From: Nomia melanderi
Taxonomy: Eukaryota; Arthropoda; Insecta; Hymenoptera; Halictidae
NCBI RefSeq assembly: GCF_051020985.1
Contig: NW_027475162.1
Coordinates: 310,001-374,000 of the forward strand
Direction: 5' to 3'
Length of the DNA: 64,000 bases
Below, piece after piece: positions 12,828 through 24,550 of the stretch. A model generated the notes under the pieces. That model made no database searches and was not told where the DNA came from. It worked only from the letters and a program-made list of their open reading frames with translations. How positions within the stretch are numbered: the stretch's first letter is position 1; every line of letters starts with the position of its first letter. The translations under genes and the position numbers were made by a program.

Positions 12828-13893
12828 GCACCCGAGATATCACCAGATATATATCGGATTTTTCCCTGACCCTGAGTGTCCGGCCCCATGAGACGATGGT
12901 TTTCTCGGCCCCTGGTGGTCCGAGGTCGTTCCCGCTGCACAGATGCATATGCCAGGGCCTCCTGCAGATAATTCACTTTGGTTTATTGCGCTATCTCTAA
13001 TAGCACCCGGAATGTCACCAGATATATATTGGATTTTTCCCTGACCCTGAGTGTCCGGCCCCATGAGACTGTGGTTTTCTCGGCCCTTCGTGGTCCGAGG
13101 TCGTTCCCGCTGCCCAGATTCATGCGGCAGGGCCTCCTACAGACAATGCACTTTGATTTATCGCGCTATATCTAATGGCACCCGAGATATCACCAGATAT
13201 ATATTGGATTTTTCCCTGACCCTGAGTGTCCGGCCCCATGAGACGGTGGTTTTCTCGGCCCCTGGTGGTCCGAGGTCGTTCCCTCTGCACAGATTCATGC
13301 GCCAGGGCCTCCTGCAGATAATTCACTTTGGTTTACTGCGCTATCTCTAATACCACCCGAGATATCACCAGATATATATTGGATTTTCCCCTGACCCTGA
13401 GTGTCCGGCCCCATGAGACGGTGGTTTTCTTGGCCCCTGGTGGTCCGAGGTCGTTCCCGCTACACACATTCATGCGCCAGGGCCTCCTGCAAATAATTCA
13501 CTTTGGTTTAGTGCGCTATCTCTAATAAAACCCGGAATATCACCAGATATATATTGGATTTTTCCCTGACCCTGAGTGTCCGGCCCCATGAGACTGTGGT
13601 TTTCTCGGCCCCTCATGGTCCGAGGTCGTCCCCGCTGCCCAGATTCATGCGCCAGGGCCTCCTGCAGACAATGTACTTTGATTTATCGCGCTATCTCTAA
13701 TAGCACCCGAGATATCACCAGATATATATATTGTATTTTCCCCTGACCCTGAGCGTCCGGCCCCATGCGACTGTGGTTTTCTCGGCCCCTGGTGGTCCGA
13801 GGTCGTTCTCGCTGGCCAAATTCATGCGCCAGGACATCCTACATACAATGCACTTTGATTTATTGCGCTATCTCTAATAGCACCCGAGATATC
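12811..13893. repeat. Partial HOR copy, offset 2276 from 10535-11617
   Basis: About 1.08 kb aligns with 10535-11617 with few differences, for example gagacgatgg here against gagccgatgg near 10615. The left edge lies inside the monomer that follows a B-class monomer, and the right edge lies inside a monomer, where caccagaaatatattggc replaces caagagatatatattgg. Both junctions keep the 175-bp register. Confidence 0.8.
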
Positions 13894-14578
13894 ACCAGAA
13901 ATATATTGGCTTTTCCCCGACCCTGAGTGTCCGGCCCCATGAGACGGTGGTTTTCTCGGGCCCTGGTAGTCCGAGGTCGTTCCCGCTGCAAAGATTCATG
14001 CCCCAGGGCCCGCTGCAGATAATTCACTTTGGTTTAGTGCGCTATCTCTAATACCACCCGAGATATCACCAGATATATATTGGATTTTCCCCTGACCCTG
14101 AGTGTCCGGCCCCATGAGACGGTGGTTTTCTCGGGCCCTGGTAGTCCGAGGTCGTTCCCGCTACAAAGATTCATGCCCCAGGGCCCGCTGCAGATAATTC
14201 ACTTTGGTTTAGTGCGTTATCTGTAAGAGCACCAGAGATATCACCAGAAATATATTGGATTTTTCCGTGACCCTGAGTGTCCGGCCCCATGAGACGGTGG
14301 TTTTCTCGGCCCCTGGTGGTCCGAGGTCGTTCCCGCTGCACAGATTCATGCGCCAAGGCCTCCTGCAGATAATTCACATTGGTTTATTGCGCTATCTCTA
14401 ATAGCACCCGAGATATCACCAGATATATATTGGATTTTTCCCTGACCCCGAGTGTCCGGCCCCATGAGACGGTGGTTTTCTCGGCCCCTGGTGGTCCGAG
14501 GTCGTTCCCGCTGCCCAGATTCATGCGCCAGGGCCTTCTACAGACAATGCACATTGATTTATTGAGCTATCTGTAATA

Positions 14579-14753
14579 GCACCCGAGAAAGCTCCATATA
14601 TATGCTGGATTTTTATATGACTTTGGGTAACGGATACCGAAAATCTGTAATTTTCTCGGCCCCTGGTTTTCCGATGTCATTCCTGCTGCACAGATTCATG
14701 CGCAAGGGCCTCTTACGGACAATGCACGTTGATTTATTGCGCTATCTCTAATA
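14579..14753 (+). repeat. B-class monomer (gaaagctcc type)
   Basis: The left half has gaaagctccatatatatgc and gggtaacggataccg; the right half has cgcaagggcctcttacgg. It lies at the border of domains 1 and 2. Confidence 0.85.
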
Positions 14754-14928
14754 GCACCCGAGATATCACCCGATATATATTGGATTTTTCCCTGACCCTG
14801 AGTGTCCGGCCCCAAGAGACGGTGGTTGTCTCGGACCCTGATGGACCGAGGTAGATACCGCTGCACAGGTTCATGCGCCAGGGCCTCCTGCAGACAATGC
14901 ACTTTGATTTATTGCGCTATCTCTAATA

Positions 14929-15103
14929 GCACCCGAGATATCACCAGATATATGCTGGATTTTTACATGACCTTGGGTGAAGGATACCGAAAATCTGTAA
15001 TTTTCTTGGCCCCTGGTGTTCCGACGTCGTTGCTGCTGCACAGATTCATGCGCCAGGGCCTCCTACAGACAATGCAGTTTGATTTATTGCGCTATCTGTA
15101 ATA
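14929..15103 (+). repeat. B-class monomer with A-class start
   Basis: The first 25 bases are A-class (gagatatcaccagatatat), then gctggatttttacatgacc and gaaggataccgaaaatctg follow. It is the first of five monomers of this chimeric form; the others are at 16501, 19125, 42045 and 53943. Confidence 0.85.
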
Positions 15104-15452
15104 GCTCCCGAGATATCACCAGATATATATTGGATTTTTCCCTGACCCTGAGTGTCCGGCCCCATGAGACGGTGGTTTTCTCGGCCCTGGTGGTCGGAGG
15201 TCGTTCCCGCTGCCCAGATTCATGCGCCAGGGCCTCCTACAGACAATGCACTTTGATTTATTGCGCTATCTGTAATAGCACCCGAGATATCACCAGAAAT
15301 ATATTGGATTTTTCCCTGACCCTGAGTGTCCGGCCCCAAGAGACGGTGGTTGTCTCGGCCCCTGGTGGTCCGAGGTCGTTCCCGCTGCACAGATGCATGC
15401 GCCAGGGCGTCCTGCAGATAATTCACTTTGATTTATTGCGCTATCTGTAATA

Positions 15453-15627
15453 GCACCCGAGAAAGCACCATATATATTCGGGATTTTTACATGACTTTCG
15501 GTGACGGATACCGAAAATCTGTAATTTTCTTGGCCCCTGGTGTTCCGACGTCGTTGCTGCTGCACAGATTCATGCGCCAGGGCCTCCTGCAGACAATGCA
15601 CCTTGATTTATCGCGCTATCTGTAATA
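15453..15627 (+). repeat. B-class monomer (gaaagcacc, ttcggg type)
   Basis: It has gaaagcaccatatatattcg, then gactttcggtgacgg. The later members at 17201, 19825, 40121, 42745 and 54643 differ in the cccggcccctagtg segment. Confidence 0.85.
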
Positions 15628-16500
15628 GAACCCGAGATATCACCAGATATATATTGGATTTTTCCCCGATCCTGAGTGTCCGGCCCCATGAGACTGTGGT
15701 TTTCTCGGCCCCTGGTGGTCCGAGGTCGTTCCAGCTGCACGGATTCATGCGCCAGGGCATCCTGCAGATAATTCACTTTGATTTATTGCGCTATCTCTAA
15801 TAGCACCCGAGATATCACCAGATATGTATTGGATTTTCCCCTGACCCTGATTGTCCGGCCCCATGAGACGGTGGTTTTCTCGGCCCCTGGTGGTCCGAGG
15901 TCGCTCCCGCTGACCAGATTCATGCGCCAGGGCCTCCTGCAGACAATGCACTTTGATTTATTGCGCTATCTGTAATAGCACCCGAGATATCACCAGATAT
16001 ATATTGGATATGCCCCTGACCCTGAGTGTCCGGCCCCATGAGACTGTGGTTTTCTCGGCCCCTGGTGGTCCGTGGTCGTTCCCCCTGCACAGATTCCTGC
16101 GCCAGGGCCTCCTGCAGATAATTCACTTTGGTTTATTTCGGTATCTGTAATAGGACCCGAGATATCACCAGATATATATTGGATTTTCCCCTGACCCTGA
16201 GTGTAGGGCCCCATGAGACTGTGGTTTTCCCGGCCCCTGGGGGTGAGGTCGTTCCCGCTGCCCAGATTCATGCGCCAGGGCCTCCTACAGACAATGCAGT
16301 TTGATTTATTGCGCTATCTGTAATAGCTCCCGAGATATCACCAGATATATATTGGATTTTTCCCTGACCCTGAGTGTCCGGCCCCATGAGACGGTGGTTG
16401 TCTCGGACCCTGATGGACCGAGGTAGATACCGCTGCACAGGTTCATGCGCCAGGGCCTCCTGCAGACAATGCACTTTGATTTATTGCGCTATCTCTAATA

Positions 16501-16676
16501 GCACCCGAGATATCACCAGATATATGCTGGATTTTTACATGACATTGGGACACGGATACCGAAAATCTGTAATTTTCTTGGCCCCTGGTGTTCCGACGTC
16601 GTTGCTGCTGCACAGATTCATGCGCCAGGGCGTCCTGCAGACAATGCACTTTTGATTTATCGCGCTATCTGTAATA
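16501..16676 (+). repeat. B-class monomer with A-class start, 176 bp
   Basis: It has gacattgggacacggatacc and ends in gcacttttgattt, one base longer than usual. The +1 form is shared with 19125, 42045 and 53943. Confidence 0.85.
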
Positions 16677-17200
16677 GAACCCGAGATATCACCAGATATA
16701 TATTGGATTTTTCCCCGATCCTGAGTGTCCGGCCCCATGAGGCGGTGGTTTTCTCGGCCCCTGGTGGTCCGAGGTCGTTCCCGCTGCACAGATGCATGCG
16801 CCAGGGCCTCCTGCAGATAATTCATTTTGGTTTATTGCGCTATCTCTAATAGCACCCGAGATATCACCAGATATATATTGGATTTTCCCCTGACCCTGAG
16901 TGTCCGGCCCCATGAGACGGCGGTTTTCTCGGCCCTGGTGGTCGGAGGTCGTTCCCGCTGCCCAGATTCATGCGCCAGGGCCTCCTACAGACAATGCACT
17001 TCGATTTATTGCGCTATCTGTAATAGCACCCGAGATATCACCAGACATATATCGGATTTTTCCCTGACCCTGAGTGTCCGGCCCCAAGAGACGGTGGTTG
17101 TCTCGGCCCCTGGTGGTCCGAGGTCGTTCCCGCTGCACAGATGCATGCGCCAGGGCGTCCTGCAGATAATTCACTTTGATTTATTGCGCTATCTGTAATA

Positions 17201-17375
17201 GCACCCGAGAAAGCACCATATATATTCGGGATTTTTACATGGCTTTCGGTGACGGATACCGAAAATCTGTAATTTTCCCGGCCCCTAGTGTTCCGACGTC
17301 GTTGCTGCTGCACAGATTCAGGCGCTAGGGCCTCCTGCAGACAATGCACTTTGATATATCGCGCTATCTCTAATA
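17201..17375 (+). repeat. B-class monomer (gaaagcacc, ttcggg type)
   Basis: It carries catggctttcggtgacgg and agattcaggcgctagggc. It is followed directly by a C-class monomer. Its exact copy is at 40121. Confidence 0.85.
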
Positions 17376-17550
17376 GCACCCGAGATATCATCAGGTACAT
17401 CCTGGATTTTTACTTGACTTTGGGTGTCCGGCTACATGTGTCGGTGGTTTTCTCGGCCCCTGGTGGTCCGAGGTCGTTCCCGCTGCCCAGATTCATGCGC
17501 AAGGGCCTCCTACAGACAATGCACTTCGATTTATTGCGCTATCTGTAATA
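17376..17550 (+). repeat. C-class monomer
   Basis: The left half has gatatcatcaggtacatcc, then cttgactttgggtgtccgg and ctacatgtgtcggtgg. It shares gactttggg with the B class and tgtcggtgg with domain 3 A monomers, and so looks intermediate. Its exact copy is at 40296. Confidence 0.8.
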
Positions 17551-19124
17551 GCACCCGAGATATCACCAGACATATATTGGATTTTTCCCTGACCCTGAGT
17601 GTCCGGCCCCAAGAGACGGTGGTTTTCTCGGCCCCTGGTGGTCCGAGGTCGTTCCCGCTGCACAGATGCATGCGCCAGGGCCTCCTGCAGATAATTCATT
17701 TTGGTTTATTGCGCTATCTCTAATAGCACCCGAGATATCACCAGATATATATTGGATTTTCCCCTGACCCTGAGTGTCCGGCCCCATGAGACGGCGGTTT
17801 TCTCGGCCCTGGTGGTCGGAGGTCGTTCCCGCTGCCCAGATTCATGCGCCAGGGCCTCCTACAGACAATGCACTTCGATTTATTGCGCTATCTGTAATAG
17901 CACCCGAGATATCACCAGACATATATTGGATTTTTCCCTGACCCTGATTGTCCGGCCCCATGAGACGGTGGTTTTCTCGGCCCCTGGTGGTCCGAGGTCG
18001 CTCCCGCTTACCAGATTCATGCGCCAGGGCCTCCTGCAGATAATTCACTTTGGTTTATTGCGCTATCTCTAATAGCACCTGAGATATCACCAGATAAATA
18101 TTTGATTTTCCCCTGACCCTGAGTGTCCGGCGGCATGAGACTGTGCTTTTCTCGGCCCCTGGTGGTCCGAGGTCGTTCCCGCTGCCCAGATTCATGCGCC
18201 AGGGCCTCCTACAGACAATGCAGTTTGATTTATTGCGCTATCTCTAATAGCACCCGAGATATTACCAGATATATATTGGATTTTTCCGTGACCCTGAGTG
18301 TCCGGCCCCATGAGACGGTGGTTGTCTCGGACCCTGGTGGTCCGGGGTCGTACCCGCTGCACAGACTCATGCGCCAGGGCCTCCTGCAGATAAATCACTT
18401 TGTTTTGTTGCGCTATCTGTAATAGCACCCGAGATATCACCAGATATATATTCGATTTTTCCCTGACCCTGAGTGTCCGGCCCCATGAGACGGTGGTTTT
18501 CTCGGCCCCTGGTGGTCCGAGGTCGTTCCCGCTGCACAGATTCATGCGCCAGGGCCTCCTGCAGATAAATCACTTTGTTTTGTTGCGCTATCTGTAATAG
18601 CACCCGAGATATCACCAGATATATATTCGATTTTTCCCTGACCCTGAGTGTCCGGCACCATGAGACGGTGGTTTTCTCGGCCCCTGGTGGTCCGAGGTCG
18701 TTCCCGCTGCACAGATTCATGCGCCAGGGCCTCCTGCAGATAATTCACTTTGGTTAATTGCGCTATCTCTAATAGCACCCGAGATATCACCAGATATATA
18801 TTGGATTTTCCCCTGACCCTGATTGTCCGGCCCCATGAGACGGTGGTTTTCTCGGCCCCTGGTGGTCCGAGGTCGCTCCCGCTGACCAGATTCATGCGCC
18901 AGGGCCTCCTGCAGACAATGCACTTTGATTTATTGCGCTATCTGTAATAGCACCCGAGATATCACCAGATATATATTGGATTTTCCCCTGACCCTGAGTG
19001 TCCGGCCCCATGAGACGGTGGTTGTCTCGGACCCTGATGGACCGAGGTAGATACCGCTGCACAGGTTCATGCGCCAGGGCCTCCTGCAGACAATGCACTT
19101 TGATTTATTGCGCTATCTCTAATA

Positions 19125-19300
19125 GCACCCGAGATATCACCAGATATATGCTGGATTTTTACATGACATTGGGACACGGATACCGAAAATCTGTAATTTT
19201 CTTGGCCCCTGGTGTTCCGACGTCGTTGCTGCTGCACAGATTCATGCGCCAGGGCGTCCTGCAGACAATGCACTTTTGATTTATCGCGCTATCTGTAATA
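19125..19300 (+). repeat. B-class monomer with A-class start, 176 bp
   Basis: Same form as at 16501, with gacacggataccg and the cttttgattt gain. Confidence 0.85.
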
Positions 19301-19824
19301 GAACCCGAGATATCACCAGATATATATTGGATTTTTCCCCGATCCTGAGTGTCCGGCCCCATGAGACGGTGGTTTTCTCGGCCCCTGGTGGTCCGAGGTC
19401 GTTCCCGCTGCACAGATGCATGCGCCAGGGCCTCCTGCAGATAATTCATTTTGGTTTATTGCGCTATCTCTAATAGCACCCGAGATATCACCAGATATAT
19501 ATTGGATTTTCCCCTGACCCTGAGTGTCCGGCCCCATGAGACGGTGGTTTTCTCGGCCCTGGTGGTCGGAGGTCGTTCCCGCTGCCCAGATTCATGCGCC
19601 AGGGCCTCCTACAGACAATGCACTTCGATTTATTGCGCTATCTGTAATAGCACCCGAGATATCACCAGACATATATTGGATTTTTCCCTGACCCTGAGTG
19701 TCCGGCCCCAAGAGACGGTGGTTGTCTCGGCCCCTGGTGGTCCGAGGTCGTTCCCGCTGCACAGATGCATGCGCCAGGGCGTCCTGCAGATAATGCACTT
19801 TGATTTATTGCGCTATCTGTAATA

Positions 19825-19999
19825 GCACCCGAGAAAGCACCATATATATTCGGGATTTTTACATGACTTTCGGTGACGGATACCGAAAATCTGTAATTTT
19901 CCCGGCCCCTAGTGTTCCGACGTCGTTGCTGCTGCACAGATTCAGGCGCTAGGGCCTCCTGCAGACAATGCACTTTGATATATCGCGCTATCTCTAATA
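19825..19999 (+). repeat. B-class monomer (gaaagcacc, ttcggg type)
   Basis: Same form as at 17201, but with catgactttcgg in place of catggctttcgg. It is followed by a C-class monomer. Confidence 0.85.
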
Positions 20000-20174
20000 G
20001 CACCCGAGATATCATCAGGTACATCCTGGATTTTTACTTGACTTTGGGTGTCCGGCTACATGTGTCGGTGGTTTTCTCGGCCCCTGGTGGTCCGAGGTCG
20101 TTCCCCCTGCACAGATTCCTGCGCCAGGGCCTCCTGCAGATAATTCACTTTGGTTTATTGCGCTATCTCTAATA
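20000..20174 (+). repeat. C-class monomer
   Basis: The left half equals that at 17376. The right half differs, with ttccccctgcacagattcc in place of ttcccgctgcccagattca, so the two are recombinants with different right halves. Confidence 0.8.
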
Positions 20175-22799
20175 GCACCTGAGATATCACCAGATAAATA
20201 TTTGATTTTCCTCTGACCCTGAGTGTCCGGCGGCATGAGACTGTGCTTTTCTCGGCCCCTGGTGGTCCGAGGTCGTTCCTGCTGCACACATTCATGCGCA
20301 AGGGCCTCCTGCAGACAACTCACTTTGGTTTATTGCGCTATCTCTAATAGCACCCGATATATCACCAGATATATATTGGATTTTTCCCTGACTCTGAGTG
20401 TCCGGCCCCATGGGATGGTGGTTTTCTCGGCCCCTGGTGGTCCGAGGTCGTTCCCGCTGCACAGATTCATGCGCCAGGGCCTCTTGCAGACAATTCACTT
20501 TGGTTTATTGCGCTATCTCTAATAGCACCCGAGATATCACCAGATATATATTGGATTTTCCCCTGACCCTGATTGTCCGGCCCCATGAGACGGTGGTTTT
20601 CTCGGCCCCTGGTGGTCCGAGGTCGTTCCCGCTGACCAGATTCATGCGCCAGGGCCTCCTGCAGACAATGCACTTTGATTTATTGCGCTATCTCTAATAG
20701 CACCCGAGATATCACCAGATATATATTGGATTTTCCCCTGACCCTGATTGTCCGGCCCCATGAGACGGTGGTTTTCTCGGCCCCTGGTGGTCCGAGGTCG
20801 CTCCCGCTTACCAGATTCATGCGCCAGGGCCTCCTGCAGATAATTCACTTTGTTTTGTTGCGCTATCTGTAATAGCACCCGAGATATCACCAGATATATA
20901 TTCGATTTTTCCCTGACCCTGAGTGTCCGGCCCCATGAGACGGTGGTTTTCTCGGCCCCTGGTGGTCCGAGGTCGTTCCCGCTGCACAGATTCATGCGCC
21001 AGGGCCTCCTGCAGATAAATCACTTTGTTTTGTTGCGCTATCTGTAATAGCACCCGAGATATCACCAGATATATATTCGATTTTTCCCTGACCCTGAGTG
21101 TCCGGCCCCATGAGACGGTGGTTTTCTCGGCCCCTGGTGGTCCGAGGTCGTTCCCGCTGCACAGATTCATGCGCCAGGGCCTCCTGCAGATAATTCACTT
21201 TGGTTAATTGCGCTATCTCTAATAGCACCCGAGATATCACCAGATATATATTGGATTTTCCCCTGACCCTGAGTGTCCGGCCCCATGAGACGGTGGTTTT
21301 CTCGGCTCCTCGTTGTCCGCGGTCGTTCCCGCTGGCCAGATTCATGCGCCAGGGCCTCCTACAGACAATGCACTTTGATTTGTTGCGCTATCTGTAATAG
21401 CACCCGAGATATCACCAGATATATATTGGATTTTTCCCGGACCCTGAGTGTCCGGCCCCATGAGACAGTGGTTTTCTCGGCCCCTGGTGGTCAGTGGTCG
21501 TTCCCGCTGCACAGATTCATGCGCCAGGTCCTCTTGCAGATAATTCACTCTGTTTTATTGCGCTACCTCTAATAGCACTCGAGATATCACCAGATTTATA
21601 TTGGATTTTCCCCTGACCCTGAGTGTCCGGCCCCGTGAGACTGTGGTTTTCTCGGCCCCTGGTGGTCCGAGGGCGTTCCCGCTGCACAGCTTCATGCGCC
21701 AGGGCCTCCTATAGACAATGCACTTTGATTTATTGCGCTATCTGTAATAGCACCCGAGATATCACCAGATATATATTGGATTTTCCCCTGACCCTGAGTG
21801 TCCAGCCCCATGAGACGGTGGTTTTCCCAGCCCCTGGAGGTCCGAGGTCGTTCCCGCTGCACAGATTCATGCGCCAGGGCCTCCTGCAGATAATTCACTT
21901 TGCATTATTGCGCTATCTCTAATAGCACCCGAGATATCACCAGATATATATTGGATTTTCCCCTGACCCTGAGTGTCCGGCCCCATGAGACGGTGGTTTC
22001 CTCGGCCCCTGGTGGTCCGAGGTCGTTCCCGCTGCACAGATTCATGCGCCAGGGCCTCCTGCAGACAATGCACTTTGATTTGTTGCGCTATCTGTAATAG
22101 CACCCGAGATATCACCAGATATATATTGAATTTTTCCCTGACCCTGAGTGTCCGGCCCCATGAGACAGTGGTTTTCTCGGCCCCTGGTGGTCCGAGGTCG
22201 TTCCCGGTGCAGAGATGTGTGCGCCAGGGCCTCCTGCAGATAATTCACTCAGGTTTATTGTGCTATCTCTAATAGCACCCGAGATATCACCAGATATATA
22301 TTGGATTTTCCCCTGACCCTGAGTGTCCGGCCCCATGAGACTGTGGTTTTCTCGGCCCCTGGTGGTCCGAGGTCGTTCCCGCTGAACAGATTCATGCGCC
22401 AGGGCCTCCTACAAACAATGCACTTTGATTTATTGCGCTATCTGTAATAGCACCCGCGATATCACCATATATATATTTGATTTTTCCCTGACCCTGAGTG
22501 TCCGGCCCCATGAGACGGTGGTTTTCTCGGCCCCTGGTGTTCTGAGGTCGTTCCTGCTTCACAGATTCATGCGGCAGGGCCTCCTGCAGATAAATCACTT
22601 TGGTTTATTGCGCTATCTCTTATAGCACCCGAGATATCACCAGATATATTTTGGATTTTTCCCAGACCCTGAGTGTCCGGCCCCATGAGACGGTGGTTGT
22701 GTCGGCCCCTGGTGGTCCGTGGTCATTCCGGCTGCACAGATTCATGCGCCAGGGCATCCTGCAGACAATTCACTTTGGTTTATTGCGCTATCTCGAATA

Positions 22800-24025
22800 G
22801 CACCCGAGATATCACCTGATATATATTGGATTTTTCCCCGACCCTGAGTGTCCGGCCCCATGAGACTGTGGTTTTCTCGGCCAATGGTGGTCCGAGGTCG
22901 TTCCCGCTGCCCAGATTCATGCGCCAGGGCCTCCTGCAGACAATGCACTATGATTTATTGCGCTATCTGTAATAGCACCCGAGATATCACCAGATATATA
23001 TTGGATTTTTCCCCGACACTGAGTGTCCGGCCAAATGAGACTGTCGTTTTCTCGGCCCCTGGTGGTCCGAGGTCGTTCCCGCTGCACAGGTTCATGCGCC
23101 AGGGCCTCCTGCAGACAATGCACTTTGATTTATTGCGCTATCTGTAATAGCACCCGAGATATCACCAGATATATATTGGATTATCCCCTGACCGTGAGGG
23201 TCCGGCCCCATGAGACTGTGGTTTTCTCGGCCAATGGTGGTCCGAGGTCGTTCCCGCTGCCCAGATTCATGCGGCAGGGCCTCCTACAGACAATGCACTT
23301 TGATTTATTGGGCTATCTGTAATAGCACCCGAAATATCACCAGATATATATTGGATTTTTCCCTGACCCTGAGTGTCCGGCCCCATGAGACGGTGGTTTT
23401 CTCGGCCCCTGGTGGTCCGAGGTCGTTCCCGCTGACCAGGTTCATGCGCCCGGGCCTCCTACAGACAATGCACTTTGATTTACTGCGCTATCTGTAACGT
23501 CACCCGAGATATCACCAGATATATATTGGATTTTCCCCTGACCCTGAGTGTCCGGCCCCATGAGACGGTGGTTTTCTCGGCCTCTGGTGGTCCGAGGACG
23601 TTCCCGCTGCACAGATTCATGCGCCAGGTCCTCCTGCAGATAATTCACTTTGGTTTATTGGGCTATCTGTAATAGCACCCGGGATATCACCTCATATATA
23701 TCGGATTTTCCCCTGACCCTGAGTGTCCGGCCCCATGAGACTGTGGTTTTCTCGGCCCCTGGTGGTCCGAGGTCGTTCCCGCTGCCCAGTTTCATGCGCC
23801 AGGGCCTCCTACAGACAATGCACTTTGATTTACTGCGCTATCTGTAACTTCACCCGAGATATCACCAGATATATATTGGATTTTTCTCTGACCGTGAGTG
23901 TCCGGCCCCATGAGACGGTGGTTTTCTCGGCCCCCTGGTGGTCCGAGGTCGTTCCCGCTGCACAGGGTCATGCGCCAGGGCCTCCTACAGACAATGCACT
24001 TTGATTTATTGCGCTATCTGTAATA
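22800..24025. repeat. 7-monomer higher-order repeat (1226 bp), copy 1
   Basis: Seven monomers recur as a set at an offset of 1226. Markers by position are: 1, cacctgatatatattgg with ggccaatggtgg; 2, cgacactgagtg and ggccaaatgagactgtcg; 3, gaccgtgaggg; 4, gctgaccaggttcatg; 5, taacgtcacc with gaggacg; 6, cacctcatatatatcgg; 7, taacttcacc with ctctgaccgtgag and a one-base gain in ggccccctgg. The second copy starts at 24026 but is cut in its third monomer. Complete continuation is seen only in the duplicate, at 46946 onward. Confidence 0.85.
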
Positions 24026-24375
24026 GCACCCGAGATATCACCTGATATATATTGGATTTTTCCCCGACCCTGAGTGTCCGGCCCCATGAGACTGTGGTTT
24101 TCTCGGCCAATGGTGGTCCGAGGTCGTTCCCGCTACCCATATTCATGCGCCAGGGCCTCCTGCAGACAATGCACTATGATTTATTGCGCTATCTGTAATA
24201 GCACCCGAGATATCACCAGATATATATTGGATTTTTCCCCGACACTGAGTGTCCGGCCAAATGAGACTGTCGTTTTCTCGGCCCCTGGTGGTCCGAGGTC
24301 GTTCCCGTTGCACAGGTTCATGCGCCAGGGCCTCCTGCAGACAATGCACTTTGATTTATTGCGCTATCTGTAATA

Positions 24376-24550
24376 GCACCCGAGATATCACCAGATATAT
24401 ATTGGATTTTCCCCTGACCGTGAGGGTCCGGCCCCATGAGACGGTGGTTTTCTCGGCCCCTGGTGGTGCGAGGCCGTTCCCGCTCTGCAGATTCATGCGC
24501 CAGGGCGTCCTGCAGACAATGCACTTTGATTTATTTCGCTATGTCTAATA
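24376..24550 (+). repeat. Hybrid junction monomer between domains 2 and 3
   Basis: The left part, to 24442, equals position 3 of the 7-mer HOR, as at 47296. From 24443 the monomer follows the type seen at about 26898-27000, with ggtggtgcgaggccgttccc and ttatttcgctatgtctaat. The change occurs in register within a stretch common to both parents, between 24442 and 24459. This is the expected product of unequal homologous exchange between two satellite monomers. Confidence 0.85.

Larger units (their letters stand above)
1..14553. repeat. Domain 1: arrays of the 21-monomer HOR and its partial copies
   Basis: This stretch is dominated by one ordered set of monomer variants that recurs at about 3.68 kb. 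Full copies occupy 3197-6873 and 6874-10551. The left flank (1-3196) holds related monomers in altered order, for example 1797-2496 matching 5824-6523. The right flank has two partial copies (10552-11617 and 12811-13893), then short repeats of a monomer with cgggccctggtagtccg at about 11980, 13905 and 14095. The domain edge is set where these variants stop and the B/C-rich module begins. Confidence 0.8.
16268..17550. repeat. B/C-rich module, second version
   Basis: It aligns with 18892-20174 at an offset of 2624 (15 monomers minus 1 bp). Order: a monomer with gaccctgatggaccgagg, B class at 16501, two A monomers including the ggccctggtggtcgg -1 form, B class at 17201, C class at 17376. Its last part begins the 7.39-kb duplicated segment at 17054. 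The first version, at about 14.8-15.8 kb, has the same start but a shorter order and lacks the C-class monomer. Confidence 0.75.
14554..24442. repeat. Domain 2: B/C-rich module and start of the 7-mer HOR
   Basis: The left part carries a module in which monomers with gaccctgatggaccgaggt are followed by B-class monomers, a cttttgattt (+1) monomer, a ggccctggtggtcgg (-1) monomer and, in the later copies, a C-class monomer. Versions start near 14.8, 16.3 and 19.0 kb; the last two agree at an offset of 2624. From about 20.2 to 22.8 kb are ordinary A monomers, and from 22800 a 7-monomer HOR. The domain ends at 24442, inside a hybrid monomer. The part from 17054 onward is duplicated at 39974-47362. 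Confidence 0.8.
17054..24442. repeat. 7389-bp segment duplicated at 39974-47362 (copy 1)
   Basis: At a constant offset of 22920, this segment and its partner match throughout. The only difference I found is two adjacent bases: TG at 19758-19759 against GT at 42678-42679. The left edge follows two mismatches at 17046 and 17053. The right edge is at 24443, where acggtgg replaces actgtgg and the sequence then follows a different monomer family. The segment contains 42 monomers including B, C, +1 and -1 forms, so the match is not a trivial consequence of monomer similarity. Confidence 0.92.

Noticed and set aside
17521..17540. CENP-B box
   Set aside because: The pattern TTCG-N4-A-N2-CGGG was not found on either strand by eye. 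The nearest, ttcgatttattgcgct near 17525, matches 6 of 9 required bases. A motif scan of the full window would settle it.
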